64,000 bases of DNA from Bugula neritina (GCA_964035545.1 OZ037769.1:4215929-4279928); one strand, 5' to 3'. Shown: positions 28,200-41,786, counted from the stretch's first letter. Numbers and translations are program-made. The notes: generated by a model from the sequence alone, not told the origin.

Positions 28200-31100
28200 T
28201 ACAACTATATTAGTGCAGTTGGTTCTATTATTAGATTAGCATATCGATTATGACTTTTCGATTGCCACCCTGATACTATGAGTAAAATGTACAAGCATAC
28301 GTGAAAGTATAGATATGATCATAAGTATAAAAATAGGTATAAGTATAAATATAAATATAGGTACAAGTATAAAACGAGTGATTATATTATTAATAATATT
28401 AGTCAGTGATACCTATAACCGTAATGGTTTTTAGACTTACAGTTATCATTAACATTAGCTGAGTAATATGATTAGTTAAAATAATGGTATTCATTATTAT
28501 ATCATAGTTATAAGTTATAACTCTAGTCTCTAAAGAGCAACAGCAAGTGTAATTGGGATATTCATATTAAATTTCATATTCACATAGTGAAATGTTTATG
28601 TTATGAACTAATTTATTCCTTCAACATTTAACTATAAATATGATTAACACTAACTTTGACCAGCAGTATTACTAAAAGAAGCGTATTACAAATATAAGAT
28701 AATAAAATTCTAGTAGTAGGACTAATAGTATTACTAGGTCCAGTATTATTCTTGTTATCTTATTCATCATTCATGAGTTATCAAATTTAAAATTACTACT
28801 TATTAGCATCAGCATATAAAAAGTAAGATCATTAGGAATAATTATCATGAGGTATGATCTATGATTTGCATTATCCATATATAGTTTAATATCAATATGA
28901 TATATTATTATTGCTGATAGTCTATGTTATAGTTAAATTTATACTTATCTTTACAGTTACCTATAGTAGCACTTATTAGTTATTTGTGGTAGCCAAACTA
29001 ATGTTTAATATTAATAAATTAAACTGAGTATCATAAAAGTGTTACTAAGAATTTTAATTATAATCGTAATGGTGATCATATTACTTTATTATAATTATTA
29101 TATTTTATCATTAATGCTAAACTGAGTTAATGTATATACTTTGAGTTTTACTATTACTCATTATATTTACACTTATAGTAAAACTAAATATGTAAAAGTT
29201 ATACTTATACTATTATTATTCGTATTTCATTAGACTTACATCTAAGATCGCAGTCCTATTACTACTACCACTGATACTAGTACTACAACTAGTACTAGTA
29301 CTGCTACTAGTACTACTACTACTACTACTAATAGTACTGTTACTACTACTACTACTAGTAGTAGTACTACTACTAGGTCTACTACTGTACCAGTACAACT
29401 ACAAACTTTGAAAATAACTGCAAGAAAGGTATGACTTACTCTTTTTCTTAGTCTTGCTGTGACTCTCAGTCGTAATGTAAAATAAAATTGTGAACTGTAA
29501 AGTTAAACTCAAGGCTGAAATTTATTTAATTAAATTTAGACAATCTGAATCATTGGCTCAATCCTTGAGTTTGACTATTACTATTATTATTAGTGTTACG
29601 ATTGTGATTATCATTGGGCATTGGCATTATGCCATTATCATTATGATTGTAATTGTGGTAATTCTAACATTAATTATAATCATAAATTAAAAGGTAATGA
29701 TTAATGATAATTATTTTCATTTTGTAATCATAATGATAATCATAATGATGTAAATTTTGATGTAAAACCGAAATACTAAAACTAAAAGTAAAAGTTATAA
29801 AATTAAATGATAAAATATCATAATGATAATTATTATATTTATTATATTATTATTGAATATATTATTTCATTAGAAAATAGGTTGCAGCTTAGCATGATTA
29901 AAATTCAGTAAAAATTAGTTTACCAACAGCAAACATGCATGCGTCTTGTCAACATTCAATTCGTAGTGCCATAGCGAAGCCAGATTACTGGTAGTACGAC
30001 TACTAGAACTACTACTACTAGTGATGGATTACAGATCCTTGGCGATTTTAGCTGTGAGTGACCTTCACCTCACATTCTCGTCATGTGCGCGGCATTAGAC
30101 TAAGTAGAGGGTATGAAGCACTGAGCTGGAAAAGAAAGAATATATTTTAATTATAGGTAATACTAATAGTAATATAATTTATGGTAATATATAGGTAATA
30201 TTATTGAGTTCATTGGTATGGAGTATAGACCTATCACTGATAGTATCAGTATCAACTACCACTTACGTACTACTTCAACTTATAACTTACCTTCAACTCA
30301 AACTCAAACTGAAACTGTTTGGAATCATTTGTCTTTGATCATATTGGCATTGTCATTGTGATTGTAATAACTATTAATATTTTTAGTTCAACATCAATGC
30401 CGAACATATTGTAATAACTAATAAGATAATCATAAGGTTGATATATTTTGCTAATACTAATACTAATACTAATAGTTATAGTAATAGTTATAGTAATTCA
30501 GTGTCACTCTCACTCTGGTGGAGTGAGACTCAGACTTAGAGTTAGAGACAGAGTGAGTCCGAGTAAGTCTGAGTGTTGGTAATAGTAATAGTCATATAAA
30601 TTTAAATTATATTTACTTATTTCTAGCAATCACAATGGCAATAGTTATAGTAACTTTCACTTACTCTTAAATCATTGAACCTGAACTAAAAGTAAAATTT
30701 AGCATTATGATTATGATTATCATTATGATTATACCTATGATTTTATTATGTTTAAATTAAAAATCAATATCATGATAATATCATAGTGATAGACATATTA
30801 TTGATAAATGATAATATAAAAGTAATTTGATAAATTATACATTGATTTTGAATTAAGGTGATACTCATACTAGATCGGTACTGAAAGTGATAGTAATACT
30901 AATAGTAATAGTAATAGTCATATAAATTTAAGTTATATTTACTCATTACCGGCAATCACAATGGCAATAGTAACTTAAACTGTAACAGTAATGGTATGGG
31001 TATGTTTGAAATTGTCACTATCAATATTGCTATGAATCAAAATATAATGCTATCATACCAATAATTTAAAATAGTATTACAAAGCTTCAGTAGCAACTTT

Positions 31101-32800
31101 TACTTGTACCAGTTTGGAATTTTGAATTATACATATTCTTAGTTGAAGTCTTCAAGTTTATTGTCAAAATGAACTTGAAATTAAAGACTTAGTAGTAAAA
31201 ATTAAACTAAGACTGACTGTAAGTGACTAAGATTAAAAATAAGTAATTTTAAATATCGATTTAGTATTTTTCTTACTCTTTGTCTTAAAATTGACTTTTA
31301 TTTTGCACCTACTCCTGGTCAATGATTCTTTTTTCTATTTATATTACTATTGCTATTAGTATAATTGACTTAAATTTAATAATAGATATGATTATATCTT
31401 TATAAATGTGATATATTTGATTTTATGAATAGTAATTCGAAAACTCTTTGGTATTATTTATTTTTGATCATTGTAGTTATTATCATTATATTTGTATAAT
31501 AATTATGATTATCAAATTCAATATCGATATTTGTATTATGGTATGGATATCTGCCTCCATCCCATGTTCTGTTTTGCAGTGCCTTTTTACATTCACGTCT
31601 AGGTTCACATTGCGATGGTCATACTGATAGCACTTGGGGACAGTGATGAGCATAATGATTATCACTAATATTAAGATTATCGTTATTAGGATTTAGAATA
31701 ATTTAATAAACAAGCAACTTAAAACAAATGTTTTTACTAATATACATATTAATTACTAATATAAATATACTACCATGAATATTATAATTATTATACTTTA
31801 CAATTCAAAGTAAGATAATCATAATACGAACTGGTAAAACTAAATATAAAGTAAATGTAATAATACTAATAGTAGTTATCCATTCCCCTTTGGTTTCACA
31901 TACTAATAATTGGAAACCTCTGTCCTAATATTATTTCTATTAATATTGCTCAAAGTTTGATCCCTGTTTAATTTTATAGTTCACTCACCAGCTACATAAT
32001 TTTATTAAAATACATGTGGTATTGGTTATAGTACTAGTGAAACTTGAAGTTGAATAGCATGCTTATTACTCACTGCTCTTTGCTTACATTATTAGGGTTA
32101 CTCTTTAGTCTTAGAGATACCCTAACATAAACTTGAAAGCTGGAGGTAGTACTAGTCTAGTGCTGTGTTAATCCTACACTGTTTACTTATCAACACTGTG
32201 ACTATAATTATGACTCCTAAGTCAAAGTCATTTTCATATAGTAGTAATCACTATGACAGACTGAAAGTCAGGAAGACTAAATATAATGGTAAAGTGTGTA
32301 AGAATAAATCATACTTAATCAATTACTTTTAGTTTTGTTACCAGTGTTGGGTCAACTTTCAGAATAAAGAATAAATATAATTATAAAGATAAATGGATAA
32401 AAATTCCAATCATGGTTTAATGTGCCTATTTTAAGCTGTTAATTTAATTACTATAATATAAGTGCTCAAAATACAACTTTTGATTTTCATAATTATGTTT
32501 TAATTTAATACAGATACCATAGTATCATATACAGTAGAATCAGTTGTATCTTATTTAATAATGAAGTAACTTATTGGAGCTTTCACAGTTATTAATTATT
32601 CACTTGTTAGTCTTTGAACTGGGACAATGTTTGAAACTTGAAGTAGAATGAAGTTTGATTTCAGTTACCGCAATGGTATCTGCAGTCACAATAGGAATAC
32701 GCATATAACTATGTTTATATTTGTGAAAAATATATAGTCAAAACTAGATAAGGTAATAGTAATTATAATTGGTTTCACTTTTAATATATTCCTATAAACT
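28200..32800. repeat. Cryptically simple region
   Basis: About 4.6 kb is built largely of slightly scrambled short units: ATA/AATGAT/TAATAG, ACT and AACTCA/GAGTGA motifs. Examples are AGGTATAAGTATAAATATAA (28335-28370), ACTCAAACTCAAACTGAAAC (30295-30315) and CACTCTCACTCTGGTGGAGT (30505-30530). No period is kept for long and no gene is visible. It begins right after the AAT tail of the LINE. Confidence 0.65.
29255..29395. repeat. ACT trinucleotide block with inverse AGT segment
   Basis: Dense ACT repeats interrupted by ACTAGT palindromes, then a short TAGTAGTAGT segment, so parts can pair with each other. A serine-rich minus open frame here (29216-29398) is a product of the repeat. A shorter ACTACTACT block lies at 29995-30022. 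Confidence 0.8.
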
Positions 32801-33163
32801 GGAAAATAGACAGAAGCATTTAATCATGAAAGTAAACCTAGTGGAAGTAAATCAATTCACTAAGTATAGTAAAATATTTACTATTCAGTAAGTTTATTTA
32901 CTTTAGTTAATTGTACTTGATTATTTCTGTCGGTTTTCAGTTGATTTTTCTACCTTTTGCTATAGCATATCAAACTACCACAAAGTCATGCTTCCGTATT
33001 ACAATTATAAACATAGTGTTACTGTGTAATGTTATAGTAATGTAATAGTAATATTTGGATCATTGTAAGTATTTCTGTTGTTGTACTGATTGATAAATAT
33101 TTTTTAGCTTGCATGGATATTTGCAACGATCAAGATGTCATTTGAACCTGGACTGGAATAAAG
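32801..33163. other. Interval after the cryptically simple region
   Basis: AT-rich sequence with less internal repetition than the DNA to its left. I see no gene or named element. Confidence 0.3.
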
Positions 33164-33771
33164 ATGGCAAATCGAGAAGCTAGCTACAATTATTCTGCAG
33201 AAAGAAACTTGGTAAGCAAAAATAAGCTGCAGCATTAAGCAGTAAGCAATATTACGATGAACTTTGCTTGATTTTGATTGACCTTAAAATATCTGGTCAC
33301 CTTTCACCAACGTGGTCCTGCGCGGGTGGCGGGTGACCTTAAAATGTCTGTTGCACGTAAAATAAATTTTGTGACAGTCAAAAGTATGCTGATCTTTTTC
33401 GTATTTCAGTGCATCGGTGTCTTAGCTTAAGAGCTGAACCCAACAATTATGATCTAAAGCTGTTTTTTACTAGAAAGTGATTTTACTGTCTTTCTGATTA
33501 TTCTTGGTTTTTCAGCTTGATGAATTGAATAAATGGATTTGATTTCGGGTATTATGTAATGGATGAAAGAAATTTTTCTTAAATTTGTACTGAGCAATTT
33601 TTGCTATTGCTATGATGTTTAGTGATAAAATTGCACCCTTAATAACCCTGAAAACTTTCATTACTAGCATTTGTTTATGTTCATTTTTAGGAAATTAAAA
33701 TGAAGACACAACTCACCGATGCTATCTCACTGTGCCTGCATGCAGTTTATCTAAAAAGGTACTCCTATTAG
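33164..33771 (+). CDS. Possible two-exon small gene
   Basis: ATG at 33164 opens 16 codons (MANREASYNYSAERNL) ending at a donor GTAAGC after 33211. An acceptor TTTTTAG precedes 33691, and an in-phase exon runs to TAG at 33769-33771, giving about 39 residues with no signal peptide or known motif. It may be a non-coding transcript or chance. I do not recognise it. Confidence 0.15.
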
Positions 33772-33949
33772 CTGGCTCTTGCCCAATACCTGGTTGTCTC
33801 TGTAACTATTTTTTGCTCGCAGATGAGTTTTTTGAACTTGACATTTTATTGATTTTGAAAGTTATAGTGAGCTTTGAACTTGCTAGCATCGTTTTTAAAG
33901 ACTTGCTGCAGTTTTTATCAACATTTTTTAAGTCAATGGTGTTAGTTTG

Positions 33950-34242
33950 GAAGCTCTCTCACTCCTCTCTCTGTCTCTTTCTCCCACACCTTCCACTCAA
34001 CCTCTCTCTCTTTCTCTCCCTCTCTCCCACCCTCCCTCTCTCCTACCCTCTGTCTCTCCTACCTTCTCTCTCTCTCCCACTCTCCGTCTCTCCCACCTTC
34101 TCTCTCTCCTAACCTTTCTCTCTTCCCTTTTCCACTATCTCTCTGACTCTCTCCCTTTCTCTCTTCTACCCCATCTCTCTTCCATCCTCTCTCCTAACCT
34201 TTCTCTCCCACCCCCCCCTCTCCCACTCTCTTTCTCTCTCTA
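33950..34242. repeat. Polypyrimidine tract
   Basis: About 290 nt of almost uninterrupted C and T on the plus strand (CTCTCTCT, CCCACC, CTTTCTCTC units), including CCCACCCCCCCCTCTCCCAC near 34208-34227. Open frames of Ser-Leu-Pro text across it are by-products. The purine/pyrimidine asymmetry is strong. Confidence 0.9.
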
Positions 34243-34489
34243 GTTTGCATGGCTTTACCCAATTTTGGTTTATTTTTTTATTTTGTTTCAGAGTATCCAA
34301 AAGGAAAGCTAAAATTTATTTAATATATATTATACCAACTTGAGCTTTACATATAATATCAAATAAATGCTGTGTTTTGTTAAAACAATGTTTGCAACTT
34401 TGTAGTATATGGCTCAGTCCACTTTATTTAGTACAAACACAAAAAAAAATAGTGAAAATTATATTTGAGTCTATATTTTTTTTAAACAG

Positions 34490-34885
34490 CCTACATGGGG
34501 TATTTTTACCTGCTGAATCTGAATATGCAAGTTAAATTTTGATTAGAGGGGGTCAAGCATGACTGACGCAACGTAATGAAAAGACACAATATTGTTGTTG
34601 ATGCCTTATATTTTATACCTTTTGTCGGGAAGTTTACTTTTCAGCTTGATAGGGGTTATTTTTTATGCTGAATTCAAATATACTACTAATTTTCAATTGA
34701 ATGGGGGTCAGTCATATGCATGACGTAACGTAATTAATTAAATATTTAGGTTTTTTTATGTCATATATTCTTGTATTTAAGTATGGAAATGCACAGAATT
34801 ACATCCTGTTAAGGTGTTTGGATTTGCTGTACCCTAATATGTAGGGTTATTTACCATGGGGGTCTTTCATATGCATGACGCAACG
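34490..34885. repeat. Three diverged tandem units of about 155 bp
   Basis: GGGGTC...CATGACTGACGCAACGTAAT (34549), GGGGGTCAGTCATATGCATG then ACGTAACGTAAT (34704) and GGGGGTCTTTCATATGCATG then ACGCAACGTCG (34857) recur at a spacing of about 154 nt. Each is preceded by a GGGGT(T)ATTTTT...GCTGAAT-type stretch. The short core is much better conserved than the rest. Confidence 0.65.
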
Positions 34886-35199
34886 TCGCTGTCGCAAGAT
34901 AAAGAAGAGCTTCATGAAACTTGAATGACCTCATATAAGACTGTGATTTTAAAATGTTTAATTTCATGCTTTGATTAAAAGCATGCGAGCATCTTGTCAT
35001 ATTTTGTTGTTGGTATAAGCACAACTGGAATTTTCGCAAAAGTACCATTTCCGCACCACCTTAGGGGTAGGCACAAAGGCGCGTTACCTTTTTTTCAAGT
35101 GGAAGGTTCACCAGGAGCCCTATTGTAACCACTAAAAATAAACTTTATTTCAATATAAAATAAACAATAAATGAACAAACTAAATCAGTGTTTCTTGCA

Positions 35200-35437
35200 C
35201 TACAGAACATCCCATGGATCATCAAACTCTGCCAACACATCATCCAACTCACTGTCACTGCATTCACTGTCTGCACTGAAAATCTCAGGATTAGCCAAAA
35301 TAATCTACAATCATACAAAAAGTAATTTATTTTTTTGCACAAAAGCAATATAAACAAGCCTAAAAACAGTACTTACCTCGATATTCTCTCAGGTATTGCG
35401 CTTTTGAAATAGCAGCAGATCTAGTTTTAGGACCCAT
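35200..35437 (-). CDS. Possible small gene, acidic C-terminal exon
   Basis: On the minus strand, ATG at 35437 opens MGPKTRSAAISKAQYLREYR and ends at a GTAAGT donor after 35377. Another exon, 35200-35304, follows a TTGTAG acceptor. In its open frame it reads ANPEIFSADSECSDSELDD and then an acidic tail to TAG. AATAAA lies about 50 nt after the stop (35145-35150). Joining the two exons directly puts the second out of phase and meets TAA at once. So an exon is missing from my model, the gene is decayed, or the two are unrelated. The AQYLREYR...ANPEIF order recalls short repetitive-element proteins in invertebrate genomes, a resemblance I cannot verify. Confidence 0.25.
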
Positions 35438-35449
35438 TTTAAAGGCTGA

Positions 35450-38400
35450 AATTATAGTATAAAGTATACAGTCACTGATGAACTATGTTATACTACAAAG
35501 AAATTCTAGCAAAGTGATGGCGCACTACCTTAGTTAGTAGTTTAACATATTACTCATGGATATTTTAAATTTAAATTTCAATTAAAATCTACCAAGATTT
35601 TATAATACTATAATAAAATATTCTAAGTTTTATAGTTGGTTGCTGATAGTTGTCAGTAATTGAGATTACATTCAAATTCTAATCGAAATGACATTTTTTT
35701 ATATTTGCATCCTAATACATCATATTACAATTTTAATTTGACAAATAACTATGAGCAAGCTTTTATTTTTTCACAATCACATTTGAAGTATAACCAAACT
35801 GAGTTAGAAAAAAAATAAAATAAAGTATTAGTTTCAGCACAATACTCATGACAGATCAAATTTCGAACACATGAAAATACAAAACCGTGTTGTTTCAAAC
35901 TTCATTAGAAAAATATCAAGTGAGTGATATAGTAAAATAATCATTAATAACAAAGTCAAATCTAAAATCATAATTATTCAATAAGATAGTTAATATAATT
36001 TATAGTTATTAGTTTGCGCTTAATATTGACAGTCTTCAAGTATATTAAATAATTATACCAATACAAATACAAAGCTGAAAGTAAGTGTCATTGCACATTT
36101 TCGGGGTTAAAAACTAAAATAATGTGACTAACAATTATCATTGACTAATTCTAATCACATTCGTATTGATATTTGAAGTACAGCTCAATTAAACAAAAAC
36201 TGAAAAAAATATACTAAATTCAAGCGAGTTACTTGAAACTTTTATATTAATATTATTATTGTTGTAGGATTAAAAACTAAAAGAAGGTGGCTAACAATTT
36301 ACATTGATTATTTCTAATCAAATTCATATTGCTATTTAAAGTACGACTCAATTAAATAAAACTTGCAAAATATACTATATATTAGATAAAAACTGCAAAA
36401 TATACTAAATTCAAAAGAATTACCTATAAAACATTTATTCTATGATGATATATAATTTTATTGAATTTGTATGTAATTATAATATTTAGAATAATATTCA
36501 TATTGTTGACAAAATGAAAGTGAATAAACTCGAAATTACAACAATTACCAGCAATACTCTAACTCGTACTGATAAAATCATTAGTTATTATTGATTATCA
36601 GTTATATCAATTATTATAACATATCAAAACTCCCATAATAATAGTTATACTTCTAGTTATAATGAGTATAAATACTACTACAACTACTACCAGTGCTCGT
36701 GCTTGCAGCTATATCTTCCCATTAATTTCATATTCACAATGACTCTAAATTTTGTAATAAGCCCAATAGTGTAATAATTTGCTACTTACCAACAATGATC
36801 AAAAGTTATCCCACAGCAAACACAATATTGGTTGAAAAGAAGTAAACTTATATATCAAAACTTTCTTATTAAGAAGTTTAAGCAGCAGAACGAAACGATA
36901 TTTCATCAAGTTAGAATTAATATTTCGCGGGCTATTGACAAGACTAATTCCGAAAAAAAATTAAAGAGCAAATTCAATTGATAAAATTGAATAAGTTTTA
37001 TTTTTTTATAATAAGACAAGTATTTTTCAAAATATTTCTTTGAAATATTAATAAAATTAAAAAACAAATCAACATCGGCCATTTTATTTGAGATATTTCT
37101 TTGAAAATAGGAAAGCATTTCGAAAATAAATTTAGTTATAGACGGACAACTCCGCAAGCATGTAATCAGTAATGGCGTGAGTAAGTACGATGCAGTTCGA
37201 TTAGGTAAGAAATTTGACGCTTGTGTTACTTAAAACATCATTTCTAAACTAAATCTGTACGTGACCCCTGCAAATAAAACATCATTGTGAAGATAAAATA
37301 TTTTTCTTTCGTTATATGTAAATAAAATATAACTTGATTTAGAATTGTAAAACTTATAAATCCTGAAAGATGTCAAAACCACTAATTTTGAATTGTCTTA
37401 TATAGGAAATTAGCTAAAAAAACGAACTTTTTAATGAGTTTATACAATATTGTACTGTTGTTCCCAGCCAAATATGAAAAGTTTATTAATTTTGAGATAG
37501 TTTTACATTAATTAAAATCATTTTGAGTCTGTATAGTCAATCACAAACATGTAAAAACAGGCAATATATAAACTGACAAACTCAAATTCAGTTTGTACTA
37601 AATAAACTGGACTGTGCCATATTCAAATTCATAATTTATTTGTAGAGTCACACAACAAGACACTACTCTGACACACTCACAAGTTGCCACTGATCCAGCA
37701 GTATAGATGATTGTTTTCTCCACTGGCTATGCTGTCACGCTTTACTGTTGTGGTGTTTGAAACAAACCAATTGTTTGCCTACGCAGATTAGGGTGAGAAA
37801 AAAAGTGAGAAATGAAAGCTGTTTTTAATACCAACTACACTTAGTTTTTATTGAATGAAAAACAAAGTGAAATCATTAGTTATCCGTTAAATGACTAAAT
37901 CATTGTTTATAAAGATGAAACACAAATAATCTTATAATATGCTAATGAAATTTGGCTTTCAAATAGCTTTTTTCTGTATATTTGTTGAGGAAGTTTATCT
38001 TCAACAAAACTTCGTAGCTGTTGAATATGTGGAGAGTATTTTATATTGCATAAATTTATAGAGTAAAAGGTTCTCATCAAACTTTTACAACTTAGCTCAT
38101 CGACGGTTTAAAAGTGTGAGTCACCCTTCACACTAGAGTTTTATAAAGTTTTAATGAATGTGCAGTATTTTATAAAATATTGTGTGTCTCGTAAATTTAG
38201 CTATTTCTACCTTTTCAGTGAGATTGGAGTAAACACACCTCAAAATTCACATCTGGTATCACATTGATTTATCGCAAGTCAAAGTACACCTACTAACTCT
38301 TCCTTCCTTAATACCTGCTTGCTTTTGCACTTCTACTCATTTCATATACCTAACATTTCTCTTGCAGATGAATTACATCTTTTAAGTTGTAAAAGCCTTA

Positions 38401-41400
38401 AATAGCATGAAATTAATGAGGTTTAAACCGTGGCCACACTAACTATTGATGCGTTTATTGATGGGTTAAATTACACGAAAATATTGTCTCTTTCTTTTTA
38501 GTTTCACCTAAAGTATTACATACTATTGATGGAGGCTTTGCTGAAGTTTTTGGGTGATGATTTGTCAATAATTTTCCAGAGAAGATGATGCCACGGTGGC
38601 TGGCATCATTATGCAGTTTCCAAATTTCTTTCGGCTTTGCTCTAGTGAAAATGTTGGAAAACAATCAACAAAAAGGTTTGTACCATAAACGAAGTTATTG
38701 TGTGCATGTTGTCAAAGCATAAAGTGTGCTGGAAATTTTTAGGTTTCTGTTGAGATGCGTTTTTGCTTTTCCTGCATGAAAAAAGTTCCAGTTTCAGTTA
38801 ATATCACTAGCGGAGTGCCCACCTATATTTTAAATCATATTGATGCATAAGTTCTTTTTGTAATATTAAAAGTATAACTTGCTTAATTGCTATTCAATGC
38901 CCTTTGAAGTTTCCAACTGTAATTAATTAGTTGATTTGGCAGCATAGTATCGATGATTGATGAAGGCAGCCGATATAATTATAAGCATAAATATCTATAT
39001 CTACATGAAGATGTCATTCCCAATGATTGTTATTCTGAAATCAGCTGATTAAGTTATCACAAACTAAACATTTTGACCAGCGGCTTGCAATGCAACTCGG
39101 TGAAATTTCAGACCTAGATAAATTGAATTTCTTACTGAAAATCGTGAAGGTATTAAAGTTTAAAGTGAAAGTTTAAAGGGTCATCTCTCTGCGAATTCTA
39201 ATAGCATGGTGCCAATTAGACTTGAAAAAATTTCAAGGCACTACAAAGCACTAAGCCCATTCTTACAAGTAGTTTCAAAGTGCACTGGAATTTCAGTTTA
39301 CTTGTCATTGTATAGAATCCTGATCTACACTATATAGCATTCACTATTGCCTGCTTCTTCTAAGCATCTATAATGTATTAACTACAGTTTGCTTTGAGAA
39401 GTGAATTTCTACTTGGTATTTTTTCCTTATCGTTCTGTTGTTTGCCAGTAGTCTTAATTTAATGGATTTTCCCTTTTCAAAAGTGGTTGTGACAATCAAA
39501 ACACATCATGCAGCCTGCAACTACACAATCAGTCAGTAATTTCTTCCATTAAAGTAGCTCTTCTGGTTACTCTTGCTCACCTAAAAGCCTGAGCCTCATT
39601 CAAATTGCAATTTTTTAGAGTTGTTAGTTTTTCATGCAGTCTTTCATTTTTTTTTGTTAGGCACAAAATTAGTATTCACTAGACCTAATCTTTCATCTGC
39701 ATGTATGCCTATTGTTTGTTCATTAAAGAAAAACCTCTGCTGAATATTGAACTAATAATGAAAATAAATTCCCTAAACTAAAAGTAGCAGTGTGATTTTG
39801 GTATTACAATTAGTTGTTAGCATAGAGTCAAGTTATTGACAGGAATTTTCAAATTGAAATGAATGAATTTCATTGTAAGTCAGCAAGATTTAGTCTAAGT
39901 AAACATAGCATTACATCGTGTTTTATTTAGCATTTGCAGAAGGCAACATATATTTTAAGGATTATTGTAAACTTAAATGTAATTTTAAGTACTTTCCATG
40001 TTTGTTATTGTAGATGGTCTTGTTCTTTAGGATGGATGTGACAACTCCTTGTGTCAAGCTTAACTGATTGACTACTGAATCCCAATCATATGTTTTGCCA
40101 AAAAATGTGAAAATGGAGTGCATGTCTACTTTATTTGAGAAAATATTAAAAATACTTTTGAAACTTCATCTAGCCAAACAATACAACAGTTTCATTTTAT
40201 TAAAAAATATCATTTGCACAAAAATGTATTATGTAATCGAACAATTTCTAGAAAAAAAGTGCTTTCCTCCAGTTTTGCTAATGAACTACATTTTTCATTA
40301 TATGCTTGTCTTTATAATTTTATTAATTATTTTTTCTGGTGAGTCAATTAAAGTCAATTCAACCTAGAAAAGTTTGAATTTCAGACTTAATTTCAAGCTA
40401 GAATATTCACATTTTAGGTCTGCGTTTGCAAACATTGTTGTGTTACTTTACTTTTTATATTTTTTGAAATAAATATCTTTTTAGCTTGTGCCTATTCATG
40501 ATTAGAATAGTATAATAATATTTAACTTTTCTTCAATTTCAATAGATGAAAATGTTGATCAGTTGGAGTATTCAGTTTAGCTGAATTTTACTTGCTTCTG
40601 CGAAAACAATCTTTTGGAGTTGTCTGCCCTCTCTTTAGGTAATTTTTTGACCTATGGTCAACCCAATAATTATAACTTTTTAAAGATGCTTGTGAACCTA
40701 ACAATATAGCATAACTATCAAACCACATTATTCAATATCTGCATAAAATTTAGCCGATAAGCTGCCACCCAATGAGCTTGAAAAGATATTAGAATTCTAG
40801 CTCAGTGCTGCCATCAATGTAGATATTTATAATGATATAAAGCCAAAACTCATTATTTATAATGATATAAAGCCAAAACTCATTATTGCATGAAATTATC
40901 TAACCATTCCTGACAAAGAATCGAGATAATAACTCCAAAGTTGGCCATTTGAAACCACAGCAATAATACTTTAAATGTTACAATTGTCAGGTTTAATTTT
41001 ATACCAAGCCCCAATAAGTACATATAACTATGACAACACAGCCTAAGCACCTCCAATGCAAGAAATTTAGTATTGTGGTGCTGCAAATCCTCCAGTTACA
41101 AATGAGTAGAGCTTTCATGATTATTGGTCTACCATAATGTTTATTTAGTTTTAAGGACTAGCATAAATGCAATTATATGCGGGAGGTATTTGAAAAGCTT
41201 CCAACTCCATCTTCAACTACGGGCTATTATAATTATGCCGATAAACGAGATACTACACTCAGACTGCCCTGTTATAGTACTATGATTGACTACTGCAAAA
41301 TTTTTGCCGATAGACAACATTTAATTATGATGTAATGTATCTCGTATTGGTACATAAGTGTTATGTCTGAGGACGAGATACTGTGAAATTATGCCCTGAA

Positions 41401-41429
41401 TATACCGTATTCTCTTACTACATATAATA
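35450..41429. other. Long interval without a supported gene
   Basis: About 6 kb, mostly AT-rich. 36000-36700 repeats the scrambled simple texture of 28200-32800. A less AT-rich patch at 38455-38690 keeps an open frame on the minus strand (60-odd residues, with KEIWKLHND and AKPPSIVCNTLGE), and the plus strand reads VLHTIDGGFAEVFG; it looks like a decayed repeat, family not identified. The frame at 40068-40367 (+) ends in a hydrophobic stretch and matches nothing I know. Confidence 0.4.
40828..40890. repeat. Perfect tandem duplication, about 30 bp
   Basis: ATAATGATATAAAGCCAAAA followed by CTCATTATTT occurs twice in a row without change, implying a very recent duplication or an assembly artefact. 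Confidence 0.85.
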
Positions 41430-41786
41430 GAAAATTGAGTAAAATAAACTTATTGAACAACAATTGAAAACAGAAAAATGAAAATACATATACGTTAACA
41501 CATATTCGTTACCACTGCAACCTGTTTTAATCTCAAAAAGACTAAATACTTTTATTTGCCAGTAAAACTTCAAAGTGAAATATTTTAGTTATAAACACTA
41601 TATTATAGCTATCAGCTGAGAACCTGTGAAAATGTGTAAAACTTTTACTTGCCTACCCAAGAAAAAAACTAGCTAGGAATGCTGAGTACCAGACAATGAA
41701 ATCTCCCTGAGGCTAAAAAGCATTGTTTTGACGTATAAAATATTAGGGCTAAAATTTAGACAAAATCTCTTAATATAAAGTGATTT

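Noticed and set aside
33732-34243. Ser-Leu-Pro-rich open frames
   Set aside because: They arise from the polypyrimidine tract and have no consistent start, domain or splice context.
38455-38664. Minus-strand frame with KEIWKLHND and KPPSIVCNTLGE
   Set aside because: It looks like real but decayed coding text, probably from a repeat; I could not name the family or extend it on either side, so no gene is called.
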